From: Candidatus Zhuqueibacterota bacterium
GTDB taxonomy: Bacteria; Zhuqueibacterota; Zhuqueibacteria; Residuimicrobiales; Oceaniaggregativiventaceae
Direction: 5' to 3'
DNA: 64,000 bases
Assembly: GCA_014728085.1 (NCBI GenBank)
Contig: WJMF01000039.1
Coordinates: 25,713 to 89,712 of the forward strand
The notes beneath the pieces are model-generated. The model saw nothing but the letters and a program-made list of their open reading frames with translations. It was not told the origin of the DNA and ran no database searches. The position numbers and the translations under genes are program-made. Of the stretch, positions 18,313 to 26,307 are shown in pieces. The stretch's first letter is position 1, and every line of letters starts with the position of its first letter.

Positions 18313-19191
18313 ATGAAAAATTTGGGTTTTATCGGACTTGGTATTATGGGCAGACCAATGGTAATGAACCTGCTCAAGGCGGGTTTTTCAGTAACCGTTT
18401 ACAACCGGACTGCTGATAAGATGAAAGAAGCAATCAATGCCGGTGCCAGGACCGCAAATTCTCCGCAACAGGTGGCTGAACAAGCCGATATCATTATTAC
18501 CATCGTTACTGATTCTCCGGATGTAAACCAGGTCATTACCGGCAAGAAGGGCGTTTTAAACGGGATAAGCGGGGGCAAAATCGTCATTGACATGAGTACC
18601 ATATCGCCTGCTGTGACGCAAAAACTTGCCCGGGAGCTTTCTGCCAAAGGGGCGCATATGCTTGATGCACCGGTCAGCGGTGGCGATAGCGGCGCAAAGG
18701 CCGGTACGCTGGCGATTATGGTTGGCGGCGAGGAAAAGGTCTTTAAGGCGTGCCTGCCTGTTTTCGAAGCAATGGGGAAAACCATCACATATGTCGGTGG
18801 TCATGGCATGGGTCAGACGGTTAAATTATGCAATCAGATATTGGTCTCCGTGACCAACCTGGCGGTTTGCGAGGCGATCACGCTGGCGAGAAAGAGCGGT
18901 GTGGATCCTCACGTCATGATTCAAGCGACGAGCGGGGGAGCAGCCGGCTCCTGGCAGCTTGAAAATCTTGGCCCCAAAATGGCCGACAGAGATTTTGCCC
19001 CCGGATTTATGATCGAATTGCAGCAAAAGGACTTAAAATTGGCTCTCGAGGCGGCAAGAACGCAAAATATTCCGGTACCGGCCCTTGGACTTGTGCATCA
19101 ATTGTTCATGGGCTGCCAGGCTGCCGGAGAAGGACGGGAAGGAACCCAGGCGTTGATCAAGTCGATTGAAAGGCTGGCAGCAATTCAGTAG
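18313..19191 (+). CDS. NAD(P)-dependent beta-hydroxyacid dehydrogenase (GarR/HibD-like)
   Basis: A 292-residue member of the 3-hydroxyisobutyrate/tartronate semialdehyde reductase family. The nucleotide-binding motif GLGIMGRPM is at 6-14, the substrate-binding segment DAPVSGGDSGAKAGTLAIMV is near 119, and the catalytic lysine is K171 in GMGQTVKLCNQ. These favour 2-hydroxy-3-oxopropionate reductase or 3-hydroxyisobutyrate dehydrogenase; succinic semialdehyde reductase is possible. A strong AAAAGGAGGAGGA ribosome site lies just before the ATG. Confidence 0.92.
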   Translation: MKNLGFIGLGIMGRPMVMNLLKAGFSVTVYNRTADKMKEAINAGARTANSPQQVAEQADIIITIVTDSPDVNQVITGKKGVLNGISGGKIVIDMSTISPAVTQKLARELSAKGAHMLDAPVSGGDSGAKAGTLAIMVGGEEKVFKACLPVFEAMGKTITYVGGHGMGQTVKLCNQILVSVTNLAVCEAITLARKSGVDPHVMIQATSGGAAGSWQLENLGPKMADRDFAPGFMIELQQKDLKLALEAARTQNIPVPALGLVHQLFMGCQAAGEGREGTQALIKSIERLAAIQ

Positions 19192-19290
19192 GCAGGAAAA
19201 TTTCCCGCAATTTCTTTTTAAAAACCGTATATTATTAAAACCGGAGAGATTTCATATCAAACCCGTGGCTGACCTTTAGTAAAATTGATT

Positions 19291-21105
19291 ATGGATATGC
19301 GAGACTGTTTTCTTATTATTCTATTTCTCTTTTTATTCCAGGGACAAAGTACTCCACAACCCAATAGCAAGAGGAGCATTACTTATATTCCTTCCGCCAA
19401 TGGCTTTTGCTATGTTGCCTATAATTTAGTCGAAAACAAAGTCGATATTTTTCAGCCACATATTGTTGATCTCTGGGATGTCGGTCAAACGACGCCTGAT
19501 CTGATTGAATCCGTTGAATTCAAACTTGCTGTTCGCAACAAGCGTGCTGCACTCTCGGCATTGCCGGTGGAGAGCGTTAGCTATGAAGATGGTACCGGCA
19601 TCATACGGGTAGATTCAAAAATCAAAGATCATTCTCTGACGCGTTATTTTTGGACGCCGATGGTGCTTGATTATAAAGTTTTACTCATGGTTTGCCATGT
19701 TGAAAATGCTGCTTTTCTGAACCTGGATCCGGATCAGATCGAAGTTCATCTGAACACGTCCAGTCCCGACTTTTATGTTGTCCGTATGAGTCAGATAGAT
19801 GGCCAGGATTTATGGGTCGGCGCTGCCCTTATCTACAGACCGGGGATATCTGAACGTACTTTTGGACAATTAAAAGATGAATTGTTTCAGGCAAAACCAA
19901 AAAATCTTGTCGAAGCGGAAAAACGCTGGTGGCGGCATTGGCATCATTTTGAAAATCTTCCCGCCAATATTTACGGCAAGCTGCATCAGGCGGTATTGCA
20001 ATCAGCTGTGTTCTTGAAAATGGCGCAATGCCGGGAACCCGGGCCTTCTTATGGTCAGATCGTTTCACATTTATCTCCCCATTATCCCAAAGTCGCCATT
20101 GTCAGCGATATGGCCTATGCGATAGTTGCACTGGCTTCTTTGGGGCATTTTCGGGAGAGCAAAGCGGCACTCACCTTTCTTCTCAATAGTAATGCCAATC
20201 AATTCAAATGCCGTAAATTCGGCCGGATAAAATGGGGACTGTGTGAGGATTATTTGATTTCTCTTTACTATTATACCGGTCTCGGCCATGAACGTTCGGT
20301 ATGGAAGAATAATGCTCCTGTCCTTCATCTCGACGGCAGCGGACTTTTTTTGTGGGCGATGCATGAATATGTCAGCAAAAGTGCTGACCGCCGTTTTTTT
20401 TACAATAAGGAAGCAAAAATCGAGAAAAAGGTTGTTTATCCCCTTGTCAACGCTATTGATGAAGAGGGGTTGATTCAGAATGATTCCGGCTGGTATAATC
20501 TCCCGGCACCGGGCGAGCATTTTACGCTCAGTTCTGCCAGCGCTTTTAAGGGCTTGACTTGTGCCGCCGTGCTTTTCAGAGAAAGCGGTGCGGTGGATCT
20601 CTCCACTGAACTGATTAAAATCTCGTCGCAGTTACGAAATACCATGCTTTCGAAACTCGTTGTCGGCGAGTCAGGTGTTATCGCTCGCAGTCTGGAACAA
20701 AAAAAATGGCCTGATTTCCTTGACGGCACAACAGTCGAGGTCATCAATTGGTCAGTTGTCGATCCGCATTGGAAAACCGCCTTGTCCACTTTGAATGCTA
20801 TGGAATCTTTTCTTCGCCTTGCAGAGCCTTCGCGGGGATTCAGCCGTGATTATGAACGAGACGATAAAAAGCGCTCCGAAAATCTTTTCGTTAATCTGCG
20901 CAGTATCGAGGCCCTGAACCGGGCGACAAGGATCGATCGTGCCAATGAGTTGCTCGATTGGGTAATGGAGCTGATTTCTTCCAACACGTATATGATTTCC
21001 AGCACGTTGCAGGCCGGTACACTGAGATATGAGGGAACCTATCCGGTTATCGGCCGAGGGGCGGGAGCCTGTATATTAGCGGTGTTTTCATATTCCAAAT
21101 TTTAA
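19291..21105 (+). CDS. Secreted six-hairpin (GH15/glucoamylase-like) protein
   Basis: About 604 residues with an N-terminal signal peptide (FLIILFLFLFQG). The N-terminal third looks like a beta-sandwich. The C-terminal two thirds resemble the alpha/alpha six-barrel of glucoamylase or glucodextranase: SDMAYAIVALASLGHFRESK, DGSGLFLWAMHEYV, WPDFLDGTTVEVINW and the closing GTYPVIGRGAGACI. I do not see a confidently placed catalytic glutamate pair, so activity is unproven. Starts at 19285 (TTG), 19291 (ATG) and 19297 (ATG) are all possible; none has a strong ribosome site. It is followed 15 bp later by a lipoprotein gene. Confidence 0.6.
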   Translation: MDMRDCFLIILFLFLFQGQSTPQPNSKRSITYIPSANGFCYVAYNLVENKVDIFQPHIVDLWDVGQTTPDLIESVEFKLAVRNKRAALSALPVESVSYEDGTGIIRVDSKIKDHSLTRYFWTPMVLDYKVLLMVCHVENAAFLNLDPDQIEVHLNTSSPDFYVVRMSQIDGQDLWVGAALIYRPGISERTFGQLKDELFQAKPKNLVEAEKRWWRHWHHFENLPANIYGKLHQAVLQSAVFLKMAQCREPGPSYGQIVSHLSPHYPKVAIVSDMAYAIVALASLGHFRESKAALTFLLNSNANQFKCRKFGRIKWGLCEDYLISLYYYTGLGHERSVWKNNAPVLHLDGSGLFLWAMHEYVSKSADRRFFYNKEAKIEKKVVYPLVNAIDEEGLIQNDSGWYNLPAPGEHFTLSSASAFKGLTCAAVLFRESGAVDLSTELIKISSQLRNTMLSKLVVGESGVIARSLEQKKWPDFLDGTTVEVINWSVVDPHWKTALSTLNAMESFLRLAEPSRGFSRDYERDDKKRSENLFVNLRSIEALNRATRIDRANELLDWVMELISSNTYMISSTLQAGTLRYEGTYPVIGRGAGACILAVFSYSKF

Positions 21106-21120
21106 TCAGGGTGAGCTTGT

Positions 21121-23196
21121 ATGAAAGTATTTCGGTTTGTTTTTATTCTCTTTTCCGGTATTGTGTTGTTACTGTATTGCCGTCTGGATCCGCCTCAAGC
21201 CCCCCGCTGGCGGAGCAATTTACAAGTGCCTCTGGTCGATACGGTATTGACGGTAGAAAATGTTCTCGACTCTTATGACCAGGCTTTTTTCTATGCCGAT
21301 GGTATGCTCGGTTTAAAAATCGATAGTTATTTGGACACGACGTTTATACGCGATTATTTTATCCTGCCTAATGTTTATGATGATTTTACCCTGGGCGTCA
21401 CGGATATCAACCTGCCCCGGGTGGTGCCCGGTACGAGTCGCTTTTTTTTTAGTGAACTCTATTCCGGAGCGGCAGGTTTACAAAATCAGGATGTTGTTGT
21501 TCCCGCTTTTGAGTTTAACAATGTGACGGGAAGCCGTCTGCAAAACCCTGATTTTCAATCTGCCGAGATCAGATATGGAGCCGCAATAGCTGTTTTCCAT
21601 AATCGCTTACCCGTTGACCTGTACGATGTCGTACTCTATCTAAAAGATGTGCAAAGCGGAGACATATTGCTAAAAACCGATGATCCGATTCAGGTCGGAT
21701 CGCAGGATTCCGTAAAAATAGAGTTACAGGTTTCGGATAGTCGTATCGATACGCATACGGCCTGGATGATCAGCGGCAAATCGAATGGTTCCGGAAACAA
21801 CAGCGTCAACGTCAGTGAGGATGACCGGATCGATCTCTATCTCGTGTTGGAGCGCGTTGTTGTCTCCGCGGTGGAGGCGGATCTGCCTGACCTGCAACTG
21901 GACAGGGAGCAACATGTTCTTTTTGGCCAGGCCTATCAGATTATGCAAGTCGGCATGAAAAGCGGTACGCTGCGTTTTGATATTTTAAATCAAATGCCAT
22001 TTGATATCGATATTGTCATTACAACGCAACAAATTTTTAAAGAGAATTCCGATGCGTTTATTCAATTGCCCATCAAGTTACAAGCCGGTAAAGAGCGCAA
22101 TATCGAATTGGATATCTCGGATTATGTTATCGATCTGACCCAAAATCAATTTTTCATTTTTTCCGATCTGGTGATTCATATTAGCGGCGAAATAAAAAAT
22201 CATTCTGATCAAATTGTTCACCTTGACGAATCGACGGATATTGATGTCAGTGTCGCTCTGGAGGACCTAAACATTCAATATATTGAAGGCGCTTTTGATC
22301 ATCAGCGGGTTGAGCTCGATAGCATGGAAAAGAAGGTCGAATTTGATCAGTTTGGAGATCTCAGCGGGGTAACATTGGAGGATGCACAGCTGGTTGTCGA
22401 TATTTTTAGCACACTATCCGTACCCATTAAATTCCAGGGTCAGGTATGGGGTATTGCGGGAAATGGTAACAAATCGGTCATGCATTTTAGTGAACAAATA
22501 CAGCTCAGCGACGGTGATGGTGAAATGCATACGCAATTACCGCTGTATACGCCGGAAAACAGCGAGATTCTGCCGTTTGTCAATTTACAGCCGGAAAAAA
22601 TCATTGCCTTCGGCAGCGCCTGGATCGGTGATGGTACAGCGGTTGGCCGGATCAACGGATGGGACTATATCCGGGCTGAGTATACACTGGAAATTCCGGC
22701 TCATCTTACCTTGCAGGAGCGCCAGATTCGGGTCGATACCATACAATATCAAATTTTACCCGCCGACTATGCGGTTGAGGAAAACAGCGCGATTACACAA
22801 ATCGATGCCGGGCTTTCCAACCGCCTGTATAGCGCCACCATTAAGACAATCAGTCAAAATAAACTGCCACTGGGGGCTCGGCTCCGCTTTTACTTTGCTC
22901 AGGATTCTGCGAATTTGTTTACTTCGCCGGATATGCTTCTGGGACCGGTTCGGTTGGATGCTGCAGGCATCGACCAGGAGGGAAAAGCCCGGGATGTCGT
23001 TGTACAAAAATTCGAGTTGATTATACCGGCGGAAAAAAGCTATCTATTCAAAAATGAGGGCAGAACTCCTAAAGATTTGTTCGTTGCCACCGAAGTCATA
23101 CTCGCCGATTCCGGCGGGCAAACGATTCAGGTTTTTGATTCGGATTATATCCAGATATCAGCTCTGATTGATATAAAAATCGATGTCGATTTTTAA
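21121..23196 (+). CDS. Lipoprotein of unknown function, beta-rich
   Basis: A 691-residue protein with a lipoprotein signal (hydrophobic core FILFSGIVLLLYC, lipobox cysteine at 20). The rest is rich in beta-strand-like alternation, with repeated segments on the pattern of 'sigmaVEADLPDLQL' and 'ISGEIKNHSDQIVHL' that suggest several immunoglobulin- or jelly-roll-like domains. No enzyme motif is visible and I do not recognise the family. It is probably anchored in the outer membrane and cotranscribed with the preceding six-hairpin gene, whose GTGAGC-containing junction leaves 15 bp. Confidence 0.7.
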   Translation: MKVFRFVFILFSGIVLLLYCRLDPPQAPRWRSNLQVPLVDTVLTVENVLDSYDQAFFYADGMLGLKIDSYLDTTFIRDYFILPNVYDDFTLGVTDINLPRVVPGTSRFFFSELYSGAAGLQNQDVVVPAFEFNNVTGSRLQNPDFQSAEIRYGAAIAVFHNRLPVDLYDVVLYLKDVQSGDILLKTDDPIQVGSQDSVKIELQVSDSRIDTHTAWMISGKSNGSGNNSVNVSEDDRIDLYLVLERVVVSAVEADLPDLQLDREQHVLFGQAYQIMQVGMKSGTLRFDILNQMPFDIDIVITTQQIFKENSDAFIQLPIKLQAGKERNIELDISDYVIDLTQNQFFIFSDLVIHISGEIKNHSDQIVHLDESTDIDVSVALEDLNIQYIEGAFDHQRVELDSMEKKVEFDQFGDLSGVTLEDAQLVVDIFSTLSVPIKFQGQVWGIAGNGNKSVMHFSEQIQLSDGDGEMHTQLPLYTPENSEILPFVNLQPEKIIAFGSAWIGDGTAVGRINGWDYIRAEYTLEIPAHLTLQERQIRVDTIQYQILPADYAVEENSAITQIDAGLSNRLYSATIKTISQNKLPLGARLRFYFAQDSANLFTSPDMLLGPVRLDAAGIDQEGKARDVVVQKFELIIPAEKSYLFKNEGRTPKDLFVATEVILADSGGQTIQVFDSDYIQISALIDIKIDVDF

Positions 23197-23202
23197 TTTT
23201 TC

Positions 23203-23231
23203 TTGACAAAGAATCCCGAGTCTGTTATGTT
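23203..23231 (+). promoter_or_regulatory. Strong sigma-70-type promoter of the small GntR gene
   Basis: TTGACA at 23203-23208 and TATGTT at 23226-23231 lie 17 bp apart, ending 43 bp before the ATG at 23274. The predicted transcription start (about 23238) falls just before a perfect palindrome, an arrangement suited to repression by roadblock or occlusion. Confidence 0.7.
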
Positions 23232-23242
23232 TAAGAAAACCA

Positions 23243-23259
23243 AATATACCAGGTATATT
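23243..23259. promoter_or_regulatory. Palindromic operator, probable GntR autoregulatory site
   Basis: A perfect 8-bp inverted repeat with one central base: AATATACC, A, GGTATATT. It sits between the -10 box and the start codon of the GntR gene. YtrA-type GntR regulators bind short T/A-rich palindromes of this size, so autorepression is the obvious reading. Confidence 0.65.
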
Positions 23260-23273
23260 AGATCGTTTCATGA

Positions 23274-23510
23274 ATGCTTCCAAGTCCTCTTTATCAGCAA
23301 GTGGCCGGATCCCTCCGCGAGGATATCATATCCGGCACCTATAAATACGGATCGCAATTGCCTTCCCAGAAAGAGCTTGCCGAAACTTTTACCGTAAGCC
23401 TGATCACCATCAAGCGTGCTCTCTATGAGCTCGTGCAGGAAAATTTGCTTTATAGTCAACCCGGTAAAGGCATTTTTGTCGGCTTATTATCGTTACCTGC
23501 AAAACATTAG
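23274..23510 (+). CDS. Minimal GntR-family regulator (winged helix only)
   Basis: A 78-residue DNA-binding protein. PLYQQVAGSLREDIISGTYK, then GSQLPSQKELAETFTVS, then TIKRALYELVQENLLYSQ and GKGIFV make a complete GntR winged helix (about 4-70). The effector domain that normally follows is absent except for about eight residues. YtrA-type members have a short dimerisation helix after the wing; here even that is lacking, so dimerisation on DNA is uncertain. The frame ends naturally and a terminator follows at 23557, so this is a complete small gene rather than a frameshifted one. Confidence 0.85.
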   Translation: MLPSPLYQQVAGSLREDIISGTYKYGSQLPSQKELAETFTVSLITIKRALYELVQENLLYSQPGKGIFVGLLSLPAKH

Positions 23511-23556
23511 CTGTAAAATATATGGCCTTAACCAGCCACTCACAGTCCTTAATGCG

Positions 23557-23605
23557 AACGTCCGTGCCGGGCTTTTATTGCAGAGCTCGACACGGACGTT
23601 TTTAA
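23557..23605 (+). terminator. Rho-independent terminator
   Basis: The perfect 10-bp arms AACGTCCGTG (23557-23566) and CACGGACGTT (23591-23600) enclose a 24-base loop and are followed by TTTAATT. It closes the short GntR transcript. The loop is long for a terminator. Confidence 0.6.
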
Positions 23606-23662
23606 TTCAGTTCAACCTAATTCCGGCTATCATTCCTTTTTAGAACCATCGATCCGTCTTTA

Positions 23663-24274
23663 TCAATGGAACAGGAGGCCGGCTTTGATGGGCAAATAAC
23701 TCATATTGTCCTCTTCTGCGAAGGCAATATTATATTTGCCTTCGATAAAGAGAGACATATTGGGTGATATTGTCAAATCGACACCGGCGCCGACGCCAAC
23801 ACCAAAATAGTTATCCGTTTCGCTTTCGATGGTACTCATGGTCATTCCCTGATACTTGATATCCGCTTCACCGCCGGAGAGGAAAAACATGCCTGCGCCG
23901 CCGATCAGGTAAGGTGAAATAGGGCTCATCGGCGGAGCGATGGAGAATTTGACATTGGCCAGAACAGCAATCGAGGAGAGACTTCCACCATCGACGCTGA
24001 TACCGGACACGCCCATGGCGAATTCATCGAGCAATTCGTCCTCATTGATTCCAAAACTGGTGTAATCCACTGTTCCAACAAGTTTCATGTTTGGACCAAA
24101 AGCAAATTCTGCGCCGCCTCCAACGTTAAATCCGGTTTTCCAGTAATCCTTGAATTCATCCGGTCCCATCGGCATTGCCATCCCCCCGTTTATGAAAAAA
24201 TGCGGCATCATCTGGGCGTAAAGCGGTGAACCGGCCAAGCAAAGTAAAAGTACCATAAAGATATAACGTTTCAT
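23663..24274 (-). CDS. Small outer-membrane beta-barrel protein
   Basis: A 203-residue protein with a clear signal peptide (MKRYIFMVLLLCLAGSPLYA). Alternating aromatic and glycine-rich strands include FNVGGGAEFAFGPNMKL, PYLIGGAGMFFLSGG and FGVGVGAGVDLTISPNMSLF, with a terminal GLLFH, typical of OmpA-like or opacity-type eight-stranded barrels (porin_4/OMP_b-brl). The start is set by AGGAGGT seven bases before the ATG. Function unknown; it may be a structural or adhesion protein. Confidence 0.8.
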   Translation of the reverse strand: MKRYIFMVLLLCLAGSPLYAQMMPHFFINGGMAMPMGPDEFKDYWKTGFNVGGGAEFAFGPNMKLVGTVDYTSFGINEDELLDEFAMGVSGISVDGGSLSSIAVLANVKFSIAPPMSPISPYLIGGAGMFFLSGGEADIKYQGMTMSTIESETDNYFGVGVGAGVDLTISPNMSLFIEGKYNIAFAEEDNMSYLPIKAGLLFH

Positions 24275-25071
24275 GATTTACCTCCTGTTTTAATGTGTGG
24301 AAAGAGCGTCATTTCGTAGATTGAAAGACAATCGTTTGTCAGGCAAGCAAGGAAAGGATGCTGTGTTCGTTTTTTTCTCCGCTTTGAGATGTCCTGTTAT
24401 CAGCGGTTATTGTACCGAAGAAATATTGCGTTTTCTGCTATAAAAAGCAAGAAAAAAAAGTATTTTGAGGAGAGAAACAATCGGCTGGTAATGTGATTAT
24501 ACCAAAGCGCATAATCTTTGGTCGTGATATAGCCATCCAGATTAAAATCCGTTAGATAATATCCAGGCGTATCATACCGGATAGATTCAAGCCATAACTG
24601 TAAATCCTTCGTGTCGGTGCGGTTATCTTTAATCGCTTCCGCACCGATGAGGGCTACATTTGGCCCGTCGAGAATTTAGAGCGAATCGCTGAATGTCTGG
24701 TTGTTAAGATCAAGTTCCGGACAATTTATTCTTTTCTCCGTTGACCACGTGGTTAATATATTTTATCAGAATGTGTAATATTTCGCATATATTGAGGTGC
24801 TGGTTACAGGATCTATGCAAAAGCGTTTCTACTGCTTTATGATATGGTTCACGTTAAATCCATCCGAATATTACGAAATAATCCTGGCTGATATATTGTT
24901 TTACGTTTTAGATAATACTGTCATTATCAAAAACGAAACCGTATCATGGAACATTGCTAAAATTATACAGTCATCGAATTACAAAGTGTGTCTAAAAAAA
25001 CATTGTCCATTTCATTACAGGTGTGACAACCAATCGTATTTTATCCTATCTTATGTCCGGGGGTTTATGTC
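24275..25071. other. Intergenic region, 797 bp, holding a gene remnant
   Basis: The minus-strand remnant at 24400-24780 is listed separately. The plus-strand open frame 24797-25075 has no recognisable domain, no ribosome site and a composition unlike its neighbours, and I do not accept it. No convincing promoter for the efflux operon could be fixed by eye, nor a sigma-54 site (the GG-to-GC spacing near 24801 is wrong). Confidence 0.55.
24400..24780 (-). pseudogene. Decayed C-terminal end of a secreted protein with a calcium-loop (dockerin-like) motif
   Basis: Reading the minus strand, one frame gives NNQTFSDSL, a stop at 24678-24676, then LDGPNVALIGAEAIKDN, LQLWLESIRY, GYYLTDFNLDGYITTKDY and ALWYNHIT before the similarity fades into a run-on tail ending near 24400. 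DFNLDGYITTKDYALW is an EF-hand or dockerin-like loop of the kind found at the end of large secreted proteins in Calditrichota/Ignavibacteria-type genomes. In-frame stops (24676-24678, and two near 24763-24768) and the missing upstream domains show that it is a relic. Confidence 0.55.
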
Positions 25072-26307
25072 ATGAGAGCATTTCTTTTCGTTCTGGTTGC
25101 TTTTGTTGTTTTATATGCCGAATCTCCAAAATCTGCTGACGAGTATGTCCGGCTGGCCCTAAAGGCCAATCCGGATATTCGTTCGGTTCAGTATGCCTAC
25201 AAAGCAGCTTTGGAGGAGGCTCCGATCAACAGCACATTGCCGGATCCGACGATCATGACCGAAGGGCGGGGTATACCGACTGATCTCGGCAATTTTGAGG
25301 AGACGCGAGAATGGATGTTTATGCTGGAGCAAAGAATCCCGTTTCCCGGAAAATTGAGTCACATGCAAAGAAAAAGCGAGATCAATGCGGTGGAAATGGA
25401 ATTCAAATCTGATGATGTTAGGAATCAAATCATAAAATGGGTAGAACAAACCGTATATCGTATCGCCTATCTGGATAAAGCACTGGAGATTTATCAACAG
25501 CAAATTGATTGGATGCAGAGGTTTGAGGAGATTGTGAAATCCAGATATACGGTGGGAAGCGCAACGCGCCAGGAGTGGCTAAAGGCCGGGATCGAATTAC
25601 AGCATCTTTTAGCGGAACGGATTGAGCTGGAGGAGAGACGGACAAACCAGGTCAGGCTTCTTAACCGCCTGCTCGATCGGCGCCTCGATCATCCGGTTGC
25701 GGTTGAGTCTTTGCCCTCTGATTTGCCTACGATCCCCGAACAGGAGCTGGATTCTTTGCTCACCCACAATAATCCGGCTCTGCTGGCCGCGCAACAACGA
25801 CAGCGTTATGCAGGGGTTGACGTTGGATTGGCAAAGCTGAGCCTTTATCCGGATATTGCATTGATGGGTGGCCTCATGGTTATGAATAATATGGATGACC
25901 GCTTAATGGGGCGGATTTCGATGACGTTACCGTTTCTTCCCTGGTCCGGAAAAGATAGCGGTGCCAGAATTGAAAGAGCTAAAATTATGAAAAGCAAAAG
26001 CATTCTCGATTATAATTACCTGAGGGAAAAGCTGTTGCAACAGCTTTTTAATGTATCGTCTTCTCTGCACACTATTCAAAAACAAAAAGCTTTATATGAT
26101 GAGGAAATTTTGCAATCTTATCAGCAACTGATCGAACTATCCCTGGCCGATTATAAAACCGGAGGTGAAAGTTACATTGCCGTCATCGATAATATACGCA
26201 AACTGCTCAAAACTCAAATCACCTACTGGTCATTGATTCAAAAATATATGCATAACCGGGCGGAGCTGGAATATACGCTCGGATCAGGAATAAAAGGAGC
26301 ATCATAA
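25072..26307 (+). CDS. TolC/CusC-like outer-membrane efflux protein
   Basis: Outer-membrane channel component of 411 residues with an N-terminal signal peptide. Two related halves contain long coiled-coil helices, each starting with the pattern seen at ALKANPDIRSVQYAYKAALE and LLTHNNPALLAAQQRQRYAG, as in the OEP family. DPTIMTEGRGIPTD and LPFLPWSGKDSGARIERAK resemble metal-efflux CusC relatives. Its stop overlaps the adaptor start in TAATG. With the next two genes it forms a tripartite pump spanning both membranes. Confidence 0.9.
   Translation: MRAFLFVLVAFVVLYAESPKSADEYVRLALKANPDIRSVQYAYKAALEEAPINSTLPDPTIMTEGRGIPTDLGNFEETREWMFMLEQRIPFPGKLSHMQRKSEINAVEMEFKSDDVRNQIIKWVEQTVYRIAYLDKALEIYQQQIDWMQRFEEIVKSRYTVGSATRQEWLKAGIELQHLLAERIELEERRTNQVRLLNRLLDRRLDHPVAVESLPSDLPTIPEQELDSLLTHNNPALLAAQQRQRYAGVDVGLAKLSLYPDIALMGGLMVMNNMDDRLMGRISMTLPFLPWSGKDSGARIERAKIMKSKSILDYNYLREKLLQQLFNVSSSLHTIQKQKALYDEEILQSYQQLIELSLADYKTGGESYIAVIDNIRKLLKTQITYWSLIQKYMHNRAELEYTLGSGIKGAS

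Noticed and set aside
19204..19214. GGAAA/TTTCC palindrome after the beta-hydroxyacid dehydrogenase gene considered as a terminator
   Set aside because: The arms leave almost no loop and the following T run is interrupted; too weak to call.
24799..24818. GG...GC arrangement before cusC considered as a sigma-54 promoter
   Set aside because: The spacing between GG and GC is 13, not the required 10, and the -24 and -12 boxes do not match otherwise.
24797..25075. Plus-strand open frame of 92 codons ending over the cusC start
   Set aside because: No domain, signal, ribosome site or family resemblance; it lies in the AT-rich leader of the efflux operon and is probably chance.
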